DNA from: Prostheceraeus crozeri
Taxonomy: Eukaryota; Platyhelminthes; Polycladida; Euryleptidae
Assembly (NCBI GenBank): GCA_907163375.1
Contig: CAJQUW010004462.1
Location: forward strand, 306,001-370,000
Direction: 5' to 3'
DNA length: 64,000 bases
Under the pieces are notes generated by a model. It was not told where the DNA came from. It did not search any database and saw only the letters and a program-made list of their open reading frames with translations. The number at the start of each line of letters is the position of its first letter. Position 1 is the stretch's first letter. Position numbers and translations under genes: made by a program. This document shows, piece by piece, positions 14,060 to 24,827 of this stretch.

Positions 14060-15566
14060 CTAATTTGGTTGAGGTGTCCCCATTAGAAACCTGTTCGCAC
14101 GCCTCTTGAAAGTATCAAAATTGTATTGGTCAAGGAAAGTGGTCTGGGGAGGCTGATTCCAAAGCTTTGCCATGCGATTGCGAACAAAAAGGCTTTTCGA
14201 GCGACTCACAGTACGCGTGCGTTCTAGGCTCACATGATAGCATGTGAGTGCATTAGCTCTACGTGTGCTTCTGGAGAAAGTCTTAGGTTTAGGTACGCAC
14301 TCATTTACTGCAGAGCTGCTTCTACCGAAATAGTATCTGTAGAAGAGACTGAGTGAAGCAACATCACGTTTGACGGAGAGCGGCTGCAACTTGTTAGCAA
14401 GTTTTTCACCCATAAGATTCTTGACACGTTTCTCAACACGTTCAAAGAGGTTAAGATGCGTTTGTGGGGCGCCGGCCCGCAGATGACAGCAATAGTCCAT
14501 CAGAGGACGAATAGTGGACTTGTAAAGATAGCAGACAGTCTGTTGTGGAAGATAGTTTCTGGCACGATAGAGACTATCAAAGCGTTGAGCTGCCTGCTTG
14601 CCAATGGATTGGATGTACGGTTTCCATGACAAGTTTTTCGTAACCACCAATCCAAGGATGTAGATGGAATATTGTTCTCTGATCCTATTATCTGACATCT
14701 TAATGCTATGATCATCATCATCTCCTTTAAGTATTGAGTGAAGAATACCCTGAGTTTTTGAAGGATTGAAGGAAACAAACCAATTGGCGCCCCATTCTGA
14801 GAACCTGCGTAAGTCTTCATTAAGAACGTCGCATAACTGCTGACGTTGCTGAGTGTTCTTAGCAAATCGCTCATTGGAATTGAAGAGTGCCGTGTCATCT
14901 GCATGCATCGCCAATTTGCTCACTAAGCACTCGGGGAGGTCGTTGATGTACAACAGAAGAGTTGGTCCCAAAATTTACCCTTGAGGAACTCTTGCATTGA
15001 CAACCTTGGTGGAAGACATTTGGCCATCTAAGACGACAGATATCTGCCGGTCACTAAGGGAAGAGGCAAGAAGTTTGTTGACTTGATCAGTAACTCCATA
15101 GGACTTCAGCTTCCTAAGGAGTCTTTGATGCCAGACTTTATCGAATGCCTTGGAAATATCCAGGGCAACTGATCTCGTCTCACCCTGTGTGGCAAGGATA
15201 CGACTCACATGTTGAGTGACATATGAAAAAAGATCTGCAGTTGATCGAGAGTACCTGAAGCCATACTTTTCTTCTGATAAAAGGTTTTCAGTTTCAAGGA
15301 AGTTAACAATATGTTGGTTAATCACTGCTTCAAAAAATCTTGTCAGCAATTGGAAGCAGGCTGATAGGACGGTAACTAGATGGAAGAGATGAGTCAGAGC
15401 CTTTCTTTGAAATTGGAACCACGGAAGCTACTTTCCAATAAGAGGGAAACTCACCGGTGGATGCACATCCACTGATCAGTTTGGTTAAAAGTGGAGAAAG
15501 CTCAGGTGAGAGATGCTTGAAGACCGAAACCGGTATGCCATCTGGTCCACTAGACTTAGAGCTATA
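14060..15566 (-). pseudogene. 5'-truncated non-LTR retrotransposon reverse transcriptase (jockey/CR1-like)
   Basis: Reverse transcriptase blocks run in order along the minus strand. They are an SSGPDGIP start near 15,550, SYRPISLLP near 15,380, KYGFR near 15,260, LDISKAFDKVWH near 15,150, a VPQG box near 14,980 and the catalytic HADD box near 14,900. These are followed by the long 3' domain (RPLMDYCCHL, FERVEKRV, LWNQPP) typical of LINE ORF2. There is no endonuclease domain upstream, so the copy is 5' truncated. It is dead: an in-frame stop sits at 14,972-14,974 just after the VPQG box, and a frameshift lies in a T run near 15,335. Confidence 0.85.
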
Positions 15567-15689
15567 GAAGATATAAAACGTTTTTTGATACTAAATTGGT
15601 TAATGAACAAATTACTATTATGGACTCCGGAGTGTATTTTCGAATTCTATGATAATTTTGATTGTAAGTAATACAAATTGCATTTTCAG

Positions 15690-16765
15690 ACTTTTTACCC
15701 ACTGGGCGAAAACAAGGTAGAGCGAGTTAATGATGTATTCGAACTTCATGACCATCTCGTACATCTCTATGAGCGACGGATGCTTCGTTTTATCAAGAGG
15801 GAAAAAAGCTTCACGTAATGCACTGGAAGACTGATATTTCCGACCAAAGAAATTGTCTGGGATGCTGCAACATCGTCCTTGGTCCTGCTGCAAAAAGAAC
15901 TTTTTGCAATATGAGCTCTTTAAATCAGGCTATTGTTATCGAGCAGATGCGCAAGTTCTACTCGGTCAGGAATGATCCCAATTTTTAGAAATTGGTTTTG
16001 CAATTCGCAAGTCATATTCCGAAAGTTATTTCCGAGGAGGAAGTATCTGACTTGTCTGTCGATATCCACACGTATCAGCTCCTCGTAAAAGATTTTGCCT
16101 CCACGGACAACGCTTCGACTGGAACAATTGAAAGTTCTCCCAACTTAGAAAGTTTCACTGTTGGAACTCCTAGGGCGACAATAGAACAAAGCAAAAAATT
16201 TCCAACTTAGGTAAAGGTTACTAAAGCTGCTTTTATCCTCCCTCATTCATGGTAATGCTGAAATCGAGAGAATTTTTCCAATTCTGGCTGATGTTATAAC
16301 GAAGAAAAAGTATTTGTTACCCGATACCGTTAATGCCCTTGTGGTTTGCAAGTCAATCATGAAGACCAAAAATTGGTCTCCTGAAATTTTTCCTTTTAAT
16401 AAGGAATCTGTTAAGCAGTTTGTGTCTGCCAGGGCATCCTATGAGGAGGTGAAGCGAGATAAGGAAAAAAGAGGAAGTGAGGAAAAGACAGCAGGAAATG
16501 GAGATAATGCTTCAAGAAGAGATCTCGAAAGAGAAGGAGGCAATCAAACGTCGAAAGGGTGTACTTCCGAAGGCAAATGAAACAAAGAAGAAATTCGGCG
16601 GCATATCGCTGAAAAGAATCAGCTACAAGAGCTTTTGATTGAGGCGAATGATAAACTTGAACCATTAAGAAATGAAAAAGACAAACTCACCGACAAAGAG
16701 AAGAAGTTAGACCAAAAAAATGGTTCAGCCAGTCTTCAAACGGCTGTGTAAAGACGGTTGCGATT
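15690..16765 (+). pseudogene. Decayed hAT-like transposase, C-terminal half
   Basis: Frame-broken fragments align in order with the transposase of the neighbouring element at 17.9-20.4 kb. A block ending LLRFIKPEK there matches MLRFIKREK here (about 15,780). FASHIPKVISEEEVSDLSVD (from 15,998) matches the segment before the C-terminal domain. A PHxxNAEIER...LLPDTVNALVV block (16,240-16,345) matches the hAT dimerisation region. A lysine/glutamate-rich coiled coil with LTDKEKKL near 16,690 matches the tail. Multiple stops and frameshifts make this an old copy. It is the probable transposase of the outer element whose ends are at 13,825 and 21,424. Confidence 0.7.
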
Positions 16766-16769
16766 CACA

Positions 16770-17160
16770 GAATGTCCATCAATTGAAAGGTTGAATTGGT
16801 CTTTATATACATGCATACATGCTGCTTTTTAGTTTATATGTACTTAATTCAAATAAGAAAGTAATATATCACTCCTTGTCGTTCATATCAGCATTTTGAA
16901 GCTGAGTCCACGTCACAATGAAAATAGCGTATTTGAGTATCGTATTATGCTTATCTGTATGAGCTAATCGTTCCTCGAATATAAGACGTATTCTCAAGCA
17001 ATTTCAGAGGAATAAGTAACAAAACAGTGACCATTATTTTATTCGTCATGATTTCTCATTCTTGTAGCTCTGAATTTGAAAAGTTTCTAATCCAGTCCAT
17101 GTTTGCTCTTGAATTAGAATAGACGAAATACATAGTGCGACAGAATTGGCTTTAGTATTG
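16770..17160. other. No supported gene
   Basis: AT-rich remainder of the outer element between its decayed transposase and the inserted younger hAT copy. Nothing recognisable. Confidence 0.4.
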
Positions 17161-20100
17161 CAGGGTGTCAACTCGATCCTATATTCCTATATTTTTTCAT
17201 TTATCCTATATATCCTATATTTATCCCATATTTCGTTGAAAGGTCCTATATTATCCTATATTTCTAAATTGAAAACCAATCATAGTGGAGTTAAGGCATT
17301 TATTCACGATTTATTTACGTATTAATGAATGAATTGAGCCTTGATGTATAATTACTCACATACTCGTACTTGTAGGATGAATGATATTATAAAAATTATT
17401 CTAATCGATGTTTGTATGCAAATATTGAAGATGTCATAACATCGTAGGCTGTAAATAAATTTACATATAGAATGGCTGATAACAGGATGTACATATTTTT
17501 AGCGTAATTTTCTTTTTTCTGCAATTACAGGAAATCAAATCGCCCTGTGCAGACTCGGGGCTGTGACGAATAAGTCTGCTGCTGCACCCTTGCATGTCGT
17601 AAAAGGCGACTGATAGGACTAAATTTTCATAATCCCATTAAAATATAGAATCAGTGTGATTGCAAGTAGGAAATTTAATGTAGGTTATGTTATGTCGCTA
17701 TATATCCAATTCAGTCATAAAATACTGATTGAACATAAAATTTCTATTCATTCGAACAATCTTGAACGATTTAGGCCTGCATGTAACATAAGATTTCATA
17801 TGCATTATATTTGTCATATATGTGCCTTTCGTCGATGCATGTACGTACATGTGTGCTTACAAAATGCTTTCTTTGTAGAAACCGGTTTGGTATACAAAAC
17901 TCTACCCGAAAAGTCCACGCGATGCCGAAAGCAAAGACAAAGTTTCAGGAACACTGGTTGAAAGAAAAGGATAGACATGGCCATTTATTAAGCAAATGGT
18001 GCGTTCGAGGGAAAGATGAACATCATGCATTGTGTCTTGCCTGTAACAAGCAAATTGGTTGCGATAATGCAGGTTTATCACAAGTAAAGCAACACGCTGA
18101 AACTCAAGGACACGTGAAACTCTTCAAATCAACATCTGATTATGTTCAATCAAGGATCAAACTTCAACCTCAATCTAGTTCCTCTACAAAGTCAAGTTTG
18201 GGCATCAGTATAATTAACGACGACGTCACAGCGGCTGAAGTAATTTGGGCAGGAAAGAGTGCAGTTTCGAACTATGGTTTCAGGTCATCCGATGGAATTG
18301 CTGAAACTTTCCAAGCAATGTTTAAATGTCCAATAGCGGAAAAGATGACATTAAGCAGGACAAAAATGTCATACCTGTATTCTGACGGCATTGGTTCAGT
18401 ATTTAGAGAAGAGATGGTAGCCGATTTAGTTTCGTCAGGAGGCGCTTTCTCTTTACAATATGACGAAACAACAAATGTTCAAGTGAAAAAACAGATGGAC
18501 CTTTTACTGCGATACTGGTCAACGGAGCACAACGAAGTTTGGTGCCGCTATTATAAGTCTCTATTTTTTGGTCATGCCCGTGGAGAAGTTGTCGCTGAAG
18601 CATTAATGAAGTCGATGAAGTTTGATAATGTGCCAATAAGTAAGATGGTCGCTCTCGGAAGTGATGGCCCAAATGTAAATAAAACAATATGGAGAGAAAT
18701 GGAAAAAGAGTGAAAGACGAGGGCAATAATGGATTGATAGATATCGGTACATGTAATGTTCATGTTATACACAATGCCTTTGCTAAGGGACTATCCGAGT
18801 ATGGCGGCGATGTTGAGCAGCTAGCCGTGGACTTGTTCAGCTTGTTCAAATACTCTGCAGCAAGAAGAGAAGATTTCAAAGAAATCCAACTCGATTTGGA
18901 ACTCGAAATTCAGATGTTCCATCAACATACTAACACACGCTGGTTGTCAATCGGTCCAAGTATTCGACGGATCCTCGATCAATGGACTGGAGTATGTCAA
19001 TTCATTGATTCATTGCAGAAAGATTCGAAAAGCACTCCGAAGAGTATTGCCTTTAGAAGAACAGCCACGGCCCTTGGACCACTGAAACAGGCAACACGTG
19101 TTCAGTTGCACTTTTTGGATTGTACTGTGAAGATCTTCGAAGAATTTTTGAGATCTTTTCAGTCGAAAGAGCCAATGGTTAATCGATTATATGATATGTG
19201 CGCACTTCTGAAAACTTTGTTACTTCGATTCATCAAACCTGAAAAGCTGAAGGGAAAAGATGGAGTTGATTTAGCTTCTGTCGATCTTTCTAGGTCTCAC
19301 CAACTTTCTGATGATGATATTTCAATCGGAGAACCCGCCAGAAAAGCTCTAGCAAAGCTAACAATGGACCAGCAAGCCAAATCATTGTTCGGTATGCGGG
19401 ATTGTTTTTGTGCAATAGCATCATATCTGAAAACCAGGCTTCCCCTCGACAACAGAATTTTAGAATGTCTCGGATTCCTCAATCCACAGAAGACAAATCT
19501 CGCCAATGTTGAAGATATCGCTCACGTGGCTCGAAAATTTCACTTGTCCGACTCAAACATCGTGACAGTCAAGGATGAATGGAAAGTATTATGCTTGGGT
19601 GATGACATGAAATTATTCTCATCCATTAATCGCGTGGACCATTTCTGGCGAGAAATTTTTATGTTAAAGCGGTCCGATGGTCAACCCAAATATCCTTGTC
19701 TGACTGATGTAATCAAAACTGCCTTGGTTATTCCACATGGAAATGCAGATGTGGAAAGGGGATTATCTGTAAATAATTCATTTGTAACCGCAGGGCGATC
19801 TCTGCTTATTGAGACAGTCATAAACGGTGTCAGAGCAACGAAAGACATGGTACAGTTTTGTGACCCTGAATTGAATCGACCAGAAAAATTGCCCTTGACA
19901 AAGAAAATAATCACCGCCGCAAGAGGAGCTCATTCGGAATACGTTATGAGGCTGGAAGCTGATCGCAAGAGAGAAGAAGAAGAGAAGCAAAGAAAACAAA
20001 AACAGAAAGTTGAGATAGAGCTAATTGAGAAAGAGCGGCAACAATTGAAAGAAAAACAATCAAGTCTCTAGGAAAAAGGTGAAAAACTTCTTTTAAAAGA

Positions 20101-21080
20101 AAAGAAGACGAATGATGCGCTTGCAGCGGCACATGAATTTTTGAGTGATGGAAACAATAAATTAAGAGATGCATTGAAGAATGGAAATCTACAGTATGCG
20201 GCAACTGCACACTTGATGATAGACACTGGAACTCAAAAAACAAGAGAATTGACTACTACTCTCGAGGAAGTGAGACATAAGCAGAGAAGCTTAACTAACA
20301 AAAAGCGCAAACTCTTCGATAAGAATCTCAGTCTGCTGGAATCGGTCAAAAAGTTCAAACCCGGTAATGCTGAATAATGGATTTGATTGTTTGAAACACA
20401 TTAGTGAAATAACATTTTCTTTTGATAGAGTGTATTTTATAGTGACTTTCTTGACTTTCTATGACTATTTTTCTCAATTTTGTTATTGGTTTAACTACCT
20501 GGGGATGTCCTACATTTTGAAAACCTCAATTTTGCATGTAATCGTTTTTATAATGATTTTTTAGCTGAGGAGAGTATCCTGTGGTCACCATATTTGTTAT
20601 ATACTCGTAGTTATGTGGTCACACCATTCGAAATTTTTATTCAAGATTTGTTAGTTGTGACATTTTGTAAAGATTTTTTTATCGTTCCATTGTTGAAATT
20701 GTTTTTACATTTATTTGTTAACTGATTGTATGAAAAATATGTTTGTGGAGGAACGGGATGGCTGTGAGGGGTGGAGGCCATCAAAAAAAATAATAAATAG
20801 AACATTTGTGTACAATGATGTGTGTTATTTTCTTGAGATGGTAACCGATTTAGTCTTGACAACTTGATGAAATACTCTACAATTTATGATCATTGACTTA
20901 TTAAATCGAATTTGAGGTGAAATACGTAGGATATTTTACATTATGCGAAATCAAAAATAAGAAAAATTGGCTATTTTATAATATTGTGTACTGAAATTTG
21001 ATCCTATATTTATCCTATATTTTTTGTTTCTCCGATCCTATATTCCTATATTTTCTGGATTATTTCGAGTTGACACCCTG
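17161..21080. mobile_element. hAT transposon, 3.9 kb, with matching 16-bp inverted ends
   Basis: The left end cagggtgtcaactcga (from 17,161) is repeated exactly inverted at the right end (to 21,080). CAGGG is a usual hAT terminus. Subterminal cctatatt words are repeated at both ends (17,175-17,270 and 21,000-21,055). The plus-strand transposase gene occupies 17.9-20.4 kb. The flanking bases gtattg and gtatta are similar, but I do not see a clean 8-bp target duplication. Confidence 0.8.
17922..20377 (+). pseudogene. hAT-like transposase with BED-type zinc finger, one frameshift and one nonsense codon
   Basis: From the ATG at 17,922 the order is as follows. First comes a zinc finger (CLACNK...H...GH, about residues 42-65), then a catalytic-core segment with FSLQYDETT near 18,450 and a GSDGPNV block near 18,660. 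CNVHVIHN lies near 18,750 and TRWLSI near 18,940. The C-terminal hAT dimerisation region (NADVERGLSVNNSF) is near 19,745, and a highly charged coiled-coil tail follows. The first frame stops at 18,713 and the protein continues in another frame from about 18,689, so one frameshift is needed. An in-frame TAG at 20,069-20,071 then interrupts the tail, which continues open to 20,377. The copy is recently dead. Confidence 0.8.
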
Positions 21081-21424
21081 GTATTAAGAATCTATTGAAC
21101 ATTGCGCGGCTTTCTACTGGAAAATTTCCTGAAAGGGTTTCATTTTTCAAGAGCAAAATGTAATTGTGTTTCTCATTTTTTGACCAACATGTTGCCACCA
21201 GAGCGACAATAGTACCGTTATATGTGATCTTGATATATGTTTCCATTCCAGGATTCGATGAATATAAATAATGGAGCACTTGCATGATAATGACGAAAAA
21301 CACATTAAAATAATGATAAATACAAACTTCTGTTCATTAGAATTTCGGAAATGCAAGTTACATGTAAAATCGTTATAAATATTTTTCGAAGCGAAATTGA
21401 GAATTGACCCCCTGTCGGAGCACT

Positions 21425-22511
21425 AAATGACATAATTTTGAGCCCACTACTGCTGCCTTGAAAAATTGGTGCCCCGCTATCACAACTTGGTTGCTCCTTG
21501 CAAGATAAACAAATTTTCTTTTTGGAAAGCGAATTTGATTCTTGTAACCAGTTTAAGCTTCATTTCTATAACGAGTGATTCTCAAAACGACTGTTCTCTG
21601 TACATGCATGCATGTGCCACGGAAATCAAGGGCTGTCATCAATTACATTGATAATTTTGCGTGGGTCACTTGCATGTTGATTTCTGTCATATCTAGGTAA
21701 ATCAATCTTAACTTTGAAGCTTTTTCTACAGTGATTATCTGAGAGTATGATTGCGCCGTTCGAATGTGCATTCTGACCATTAAATTGAGGCCCTTATGTT
21801 TTTTGTTTCAAGAGAAATATTGACACTTATTAACGTAGAGGACAAGTGTATGGTAGTCCTGTACAAAAGTTAAAATTTTGTTGTTCATTATTTCTACTAT
21901 TACATTGTATGTGTAATGATTGGTGGGCAAGTGTCGCAATTATATGACAAGAAAAAGGTAAAGTTCTTCAGTTCGCGGTCCTGCCGTGGATCTTAAACTG
22001 GGATAAATGCTATCTGGATTTTCTATGTCAATTTTCGTTGACCAAAATGGTGCATTTATCGCTTTTTAGTTCAGGTCTCCTCTGAAGTATTAAGTCATCT
22101 GTGAGGTTTAATCATTTCTTGATTTTTTCCATTCTGATATTCAATTTAATTGCAGATTCATTTTTACATCCTTGAACATGTTTGGAAGGTGATCAAGCCT
22201 ATTGAGCGAAGAACATCGGACTATAAACTACAGAATTAGTTAAATGGTTAGAAATAATTTAAAGTGTAGTCGAGTACTCTCTTGACCATCATTATGAAGC
22301 TCCCACTTAGCTAAAGCGACCGGTTTTTACAGTCTCTAATTTTTGCAGATTTTCGACAAATTTGAAAAGTTGGGGGGGGGGGATTGGAGGTAACAATCCA
22401 TAAGCACTGATACCAGTTATATCATGTAAGACACAAAAGCATGACAATCTGATCTTCTTTCTGTTGAGTTATAAATATATCGAAACTCAGCTTCTGACAA
22501 TGTCATGATAC
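21425..22511. other. No supported gene
   Basis: Intergenic or 5' intronic DNA before the methyltransferase-like ORF. A poly-G tract lies at 22,372-22,382. No exon is clear. Confidence 0.4.
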
Positions 22512-24371
22512 ATGAAAACTATGCTTCATTCTCTCATTTGCAGGGCGCTGTACACTCAAAATTTGTTTATGTCTCGAATTTCAACCATGCTTCTAACCTT
22601 CCGTCAAGTTTTGGTTCAACCGCACGTGTTTGAAATAATGAAGTGTGTGAAACGAGTTGTTTCTATCGGTTGTGGTCCGGGTCCTGACATCGCTGCGGTT
22701 TTGATGCTCCTTCGAGTCAACATCGGAGTCAGTCATTTTGTGAAAGTAATCGGCATAGACCAGTTCATCGGTTGGCGTCAATATGTTCTCAGTCTCAATA
22801 AAGTTGACTTGGACGGTCTGACATGCAGTGTTGAATTCTGGCAACTGCGTGTCGAAGAAAAGACGCTAGATGAAGTGCTTGCTGCTGAGATGTGTGTCAT
22901 GTCTTACACTGATGCTGCCATTCATACTCAAAAGTTCTGGCAGGGTCTAAAGCTTAAATTCAGTTTGATAGTTATACTCGATCAAAAGAAAGGCAGTTTG
23001 ACACGGTTATTGCGACGTGAAAATTTCAGAATGGTGGAATATGAGTACAAGGGTACTAAACGTTTCTTTTATTGGGTTGATCCACGTGGGGTTAAGGATT
23101 CTTTGAGTTATATTAGCACTCGATTTATTCGAAGTGAAGCACTGACCCATAAAGCTGAGATTAGTCCCGCTGCCGCGCCAATTTCAGCATCGACCCCGAT
23201 CGAACAATCTGTAGAAGAGGAGGTTGAAGAAGAGGAAGAAGAAGAAGATGAAGATGATAATAGTGAACAACAGAGAGAACTGGCTGCGATATTCGATCGT
23301 CTAGGTAACATTGGCAAAATGCCAGTTGCACAATTAAATGAGCTTGATGAAGTTCAGAGAATTAGAGAGGAGCTCTCCCGAACATATGATAGCATTAAAG
23401 ATGGAAGCAGTTTCAACGCTGCTGTGAAACCGAAACGCTCTTATCGGTCTGCTCTTGAGCCACAGAAGCATTTGTCGAAAGAGCGCAAAAATCAACTTTT
23501 GAAAGCCAAACTGAGAGAGTTAGGTGTCGAGTCAGAAGAGGAGGAGGAGGAGGAAAAAGATGAGAGTGACGATGAAGATGAGGAATCAGAAAGCAATTTA
23601 AGTGAAGTTGGTGATCAGAATAATAGCTTTGTCGATTTAACTGAAGATAGTAGAATATCACCTCTTACTATTGATGCCAGTGAAAGCACTGGTCCAATTT
23701 CTGTGGCTGACAGTGAAGGTGGCATGCCAATCATATGCGTCTCCTCTAGAATGTTGTCTCCTACACCGATAGGTAATGCTATTCCCACAGTGGATCACCT
23801 AATGCCAAATTACTCACCACCAATTGTCATACCACCAATTAATATGCAATCTGATCAAGGCCATGTAAATGCACTTCCCGTTGGCCAGCCTATATCTAAG
23901 GTACCATTGTCGTTTGTTAATTATCCGGTGACACCAAAATCCCCAATTTCTGAAACGTCATATTTACGTTTCGATTCCCATTTACCAAATGCATATTCAG
24001 TAGTTTCTGAGACTGCACGAAGTCGACTGAGTTGTGATTCAGGATTCAGCAATTCAATAAATAGTAAGTTCGAACCTGCTAATAATCGTGCTTCCCTTGT
24101 TTTGTTAAGCAACGGAAATGAATTTGCTAAGCAACCAAAACAAGATCAAAGAAGTTTCAGTTCACGACCTTTCAAGCGACCTAACTCATGCTTGGGTACT
24201 GTCGAGAACATAAGACGTAGTGACTTATCCACTAAACGCGTTAATCTAGCTTCTCCAAATGACACAAATTTGGCACACTTCAACAGCGCAGCTGCAGCTA
24301 AAAACAAAGAGGTGACCGACCTTCGTCAATTGCTGAATAATCGGCGACATAAGAGGTCATCAAATCCGTGA
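22512..24371 (+). CDS. Methyltransferase-like protein with acidic and disordered C-terminal half (terminal exon likely)
   Basis: This is the longest intact frame outside the Polinton, 619 codons. Residues about 48-62 (VVSIGCGPGPDIAAV) form a glycine-rich motif I of SAM-dependent methyltransferases. VIGIDQF about 20 residues later suits the motif II acidic residue. After residue 210 the protein is low-complexity, with two poly-Glu/Asp runs, KR-rich patches and FVDLTEDS near residue 375. That last motif resembles a SUMO-interaction motif. An acceptor (ctctcatttgcag) ends at 22,543 inside the ORF, so the true N-terminus may come from an upstream exon. The start at 22,512 and the ATG at 22,569 are alternatives. 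Probably a host nuclear protein; I do not recognise the exact family. Confidence 0.65.
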   Translation: MKTMLHSLICRALYTQNLFMSRISTMLLTFRQVLVQPHVFEIMKCVKRVVSIGCGPGPDIAAVLMLLRVNIGVSHFVKVIGIDQFIGWRQYVLSLNKVDLDGLTCSVEFWQLRVEEKTLDEVLAAEMCVMSYTDAAIHTQKFWQGLKLKFSLIVILDQKKGSLTRLLRRENFRMVEYEYKGTKRFFYWVDPRGVKDSLSYISTRFIRSEALTHKAEISPAAAPISASTPIEQSVEEEVEEEEEEEDEDDNSEQQRELAAIFDRLGNIGKMPVAQLNELDEVQRIREELSRTYDSIKDGSSFNAAVKPKRSYRSALEPQKHLSKERKNQLLKAKLRELGVESEEEEEEEKDESDDEDEESESNLSEVGDQNNSFVDLTEDSRISPLTIDASESTGPISVADSEGGMPIICVSSRMLSPTPIGNAIPTVDHLMPNYSPPIVIPPINMQSDQGHVNALPVGQPISKVPLSFVNYPVTPKSPISETSYLRFDSHLPNAYSVVSETARSRLSCDSGFSNSINSKFEPANNRASLVLLSNGNEFAKQPKQDQRSFSSRPFKRPNSCLGTVENIRRSDLSTKRVNLASPNDTNLAHFNSAAAAKNKEVTDLRQLLNNRRHKRSSNP

Positions 24372-24686
24372 AAATTGATACTGTCTAATTCGATATGCAT
24401 TTAAGTCCTATTTTTGTATTTGTACAAATCATAGTCACTTCCATTTTGGATTGTAATCGTGTACAGTGAGAAAATGTTCCTTTCCAATGTGTACATAAGT
24501 TTCATAAAATGTACAAATTCCTACTCGTGAATCGACTTTTGTACTGATAGAGATTAGAAGACTTTCTTGATAAAATACTGTTTTTACTTGATATTTTCTA
24601 TCTTGGAATTTAGCACACAAGCGAGCACGTATACTACAGGGTGGGTGTTAAGCTGTGAGCAATTATCGTAGGATGGTCGAGGAACG
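24372..24686. other. 3' flank of the methyltransferase-like gene
   Basis: Presumed 3' untranslated and intergenic DNA. No further gene seen. Confidence 0.4.
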
Positions 24687-24694
24687 CCTACACC

Positions 24695-24819
24695 CAGGGA
24701 TCGCAATTTTCCGGTTTTTTTGCGAAATTAATCTAATGTAAATATTTCTAATTTATGCATTCAACCCCTGGTTTTTCCAGATTTTCCGGGGTTTTTTCTT
24801 GGATGAATTGCAATCCCTG
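24695..24819. mobile_element. hAT-type MITE, 125 bp, with perfect 8-bp target duplication
   Basis: The ends cagggatcgcaatt and aattgcaatccctg form terminal inverted repeats with one mismatch. The octamer cctacacc occurs immediately before (24,687-24,694) and after (24,820-24,827). There is no coding capacity, so it must have been moved by a transposase in trans. Confidence 0.85.
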
Positions 24820-24827
24820 CCTACACC

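Larger units (their letters stand above)
13825..21424. mobile_element. Outer hAT-like element, decayed, hosting nested insertions
   Basis: The ends agtgctccgacag (13,825-13,837) and ctgtcggagcact (21,412-21,424) are exact inverted repeats. Both are followed internally by gcgaaatt words (13,850-13,930 and near 21,390), like the subterminal repeats of hAT elements. Flanking octamers gaataacc and aaatgaca agree at five of eight positions, consistent with a worn 8-bp target duplication. Inside are a decayed plus-strand transposase (15.69-16.76 kb), a minus-strand LINE fragment, and a younger complete hAT element at 17,161-21,080. The boundary call rests only on the ends. Confidence 0.55.

Noticed and set aside
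17585-17615. gcatgtcgtaaaaggcgact word inside the hAT element
   Set aside because: It resembles a sequence I have seen in dispersed repeats, but I cannot tie it to a named family or show a second copy here.
23108-23661. Minus-strand Ser-rich ORFs
   Set aside because: They are mirrors of the poly-Glu runs in the methyltransferase-like gene.
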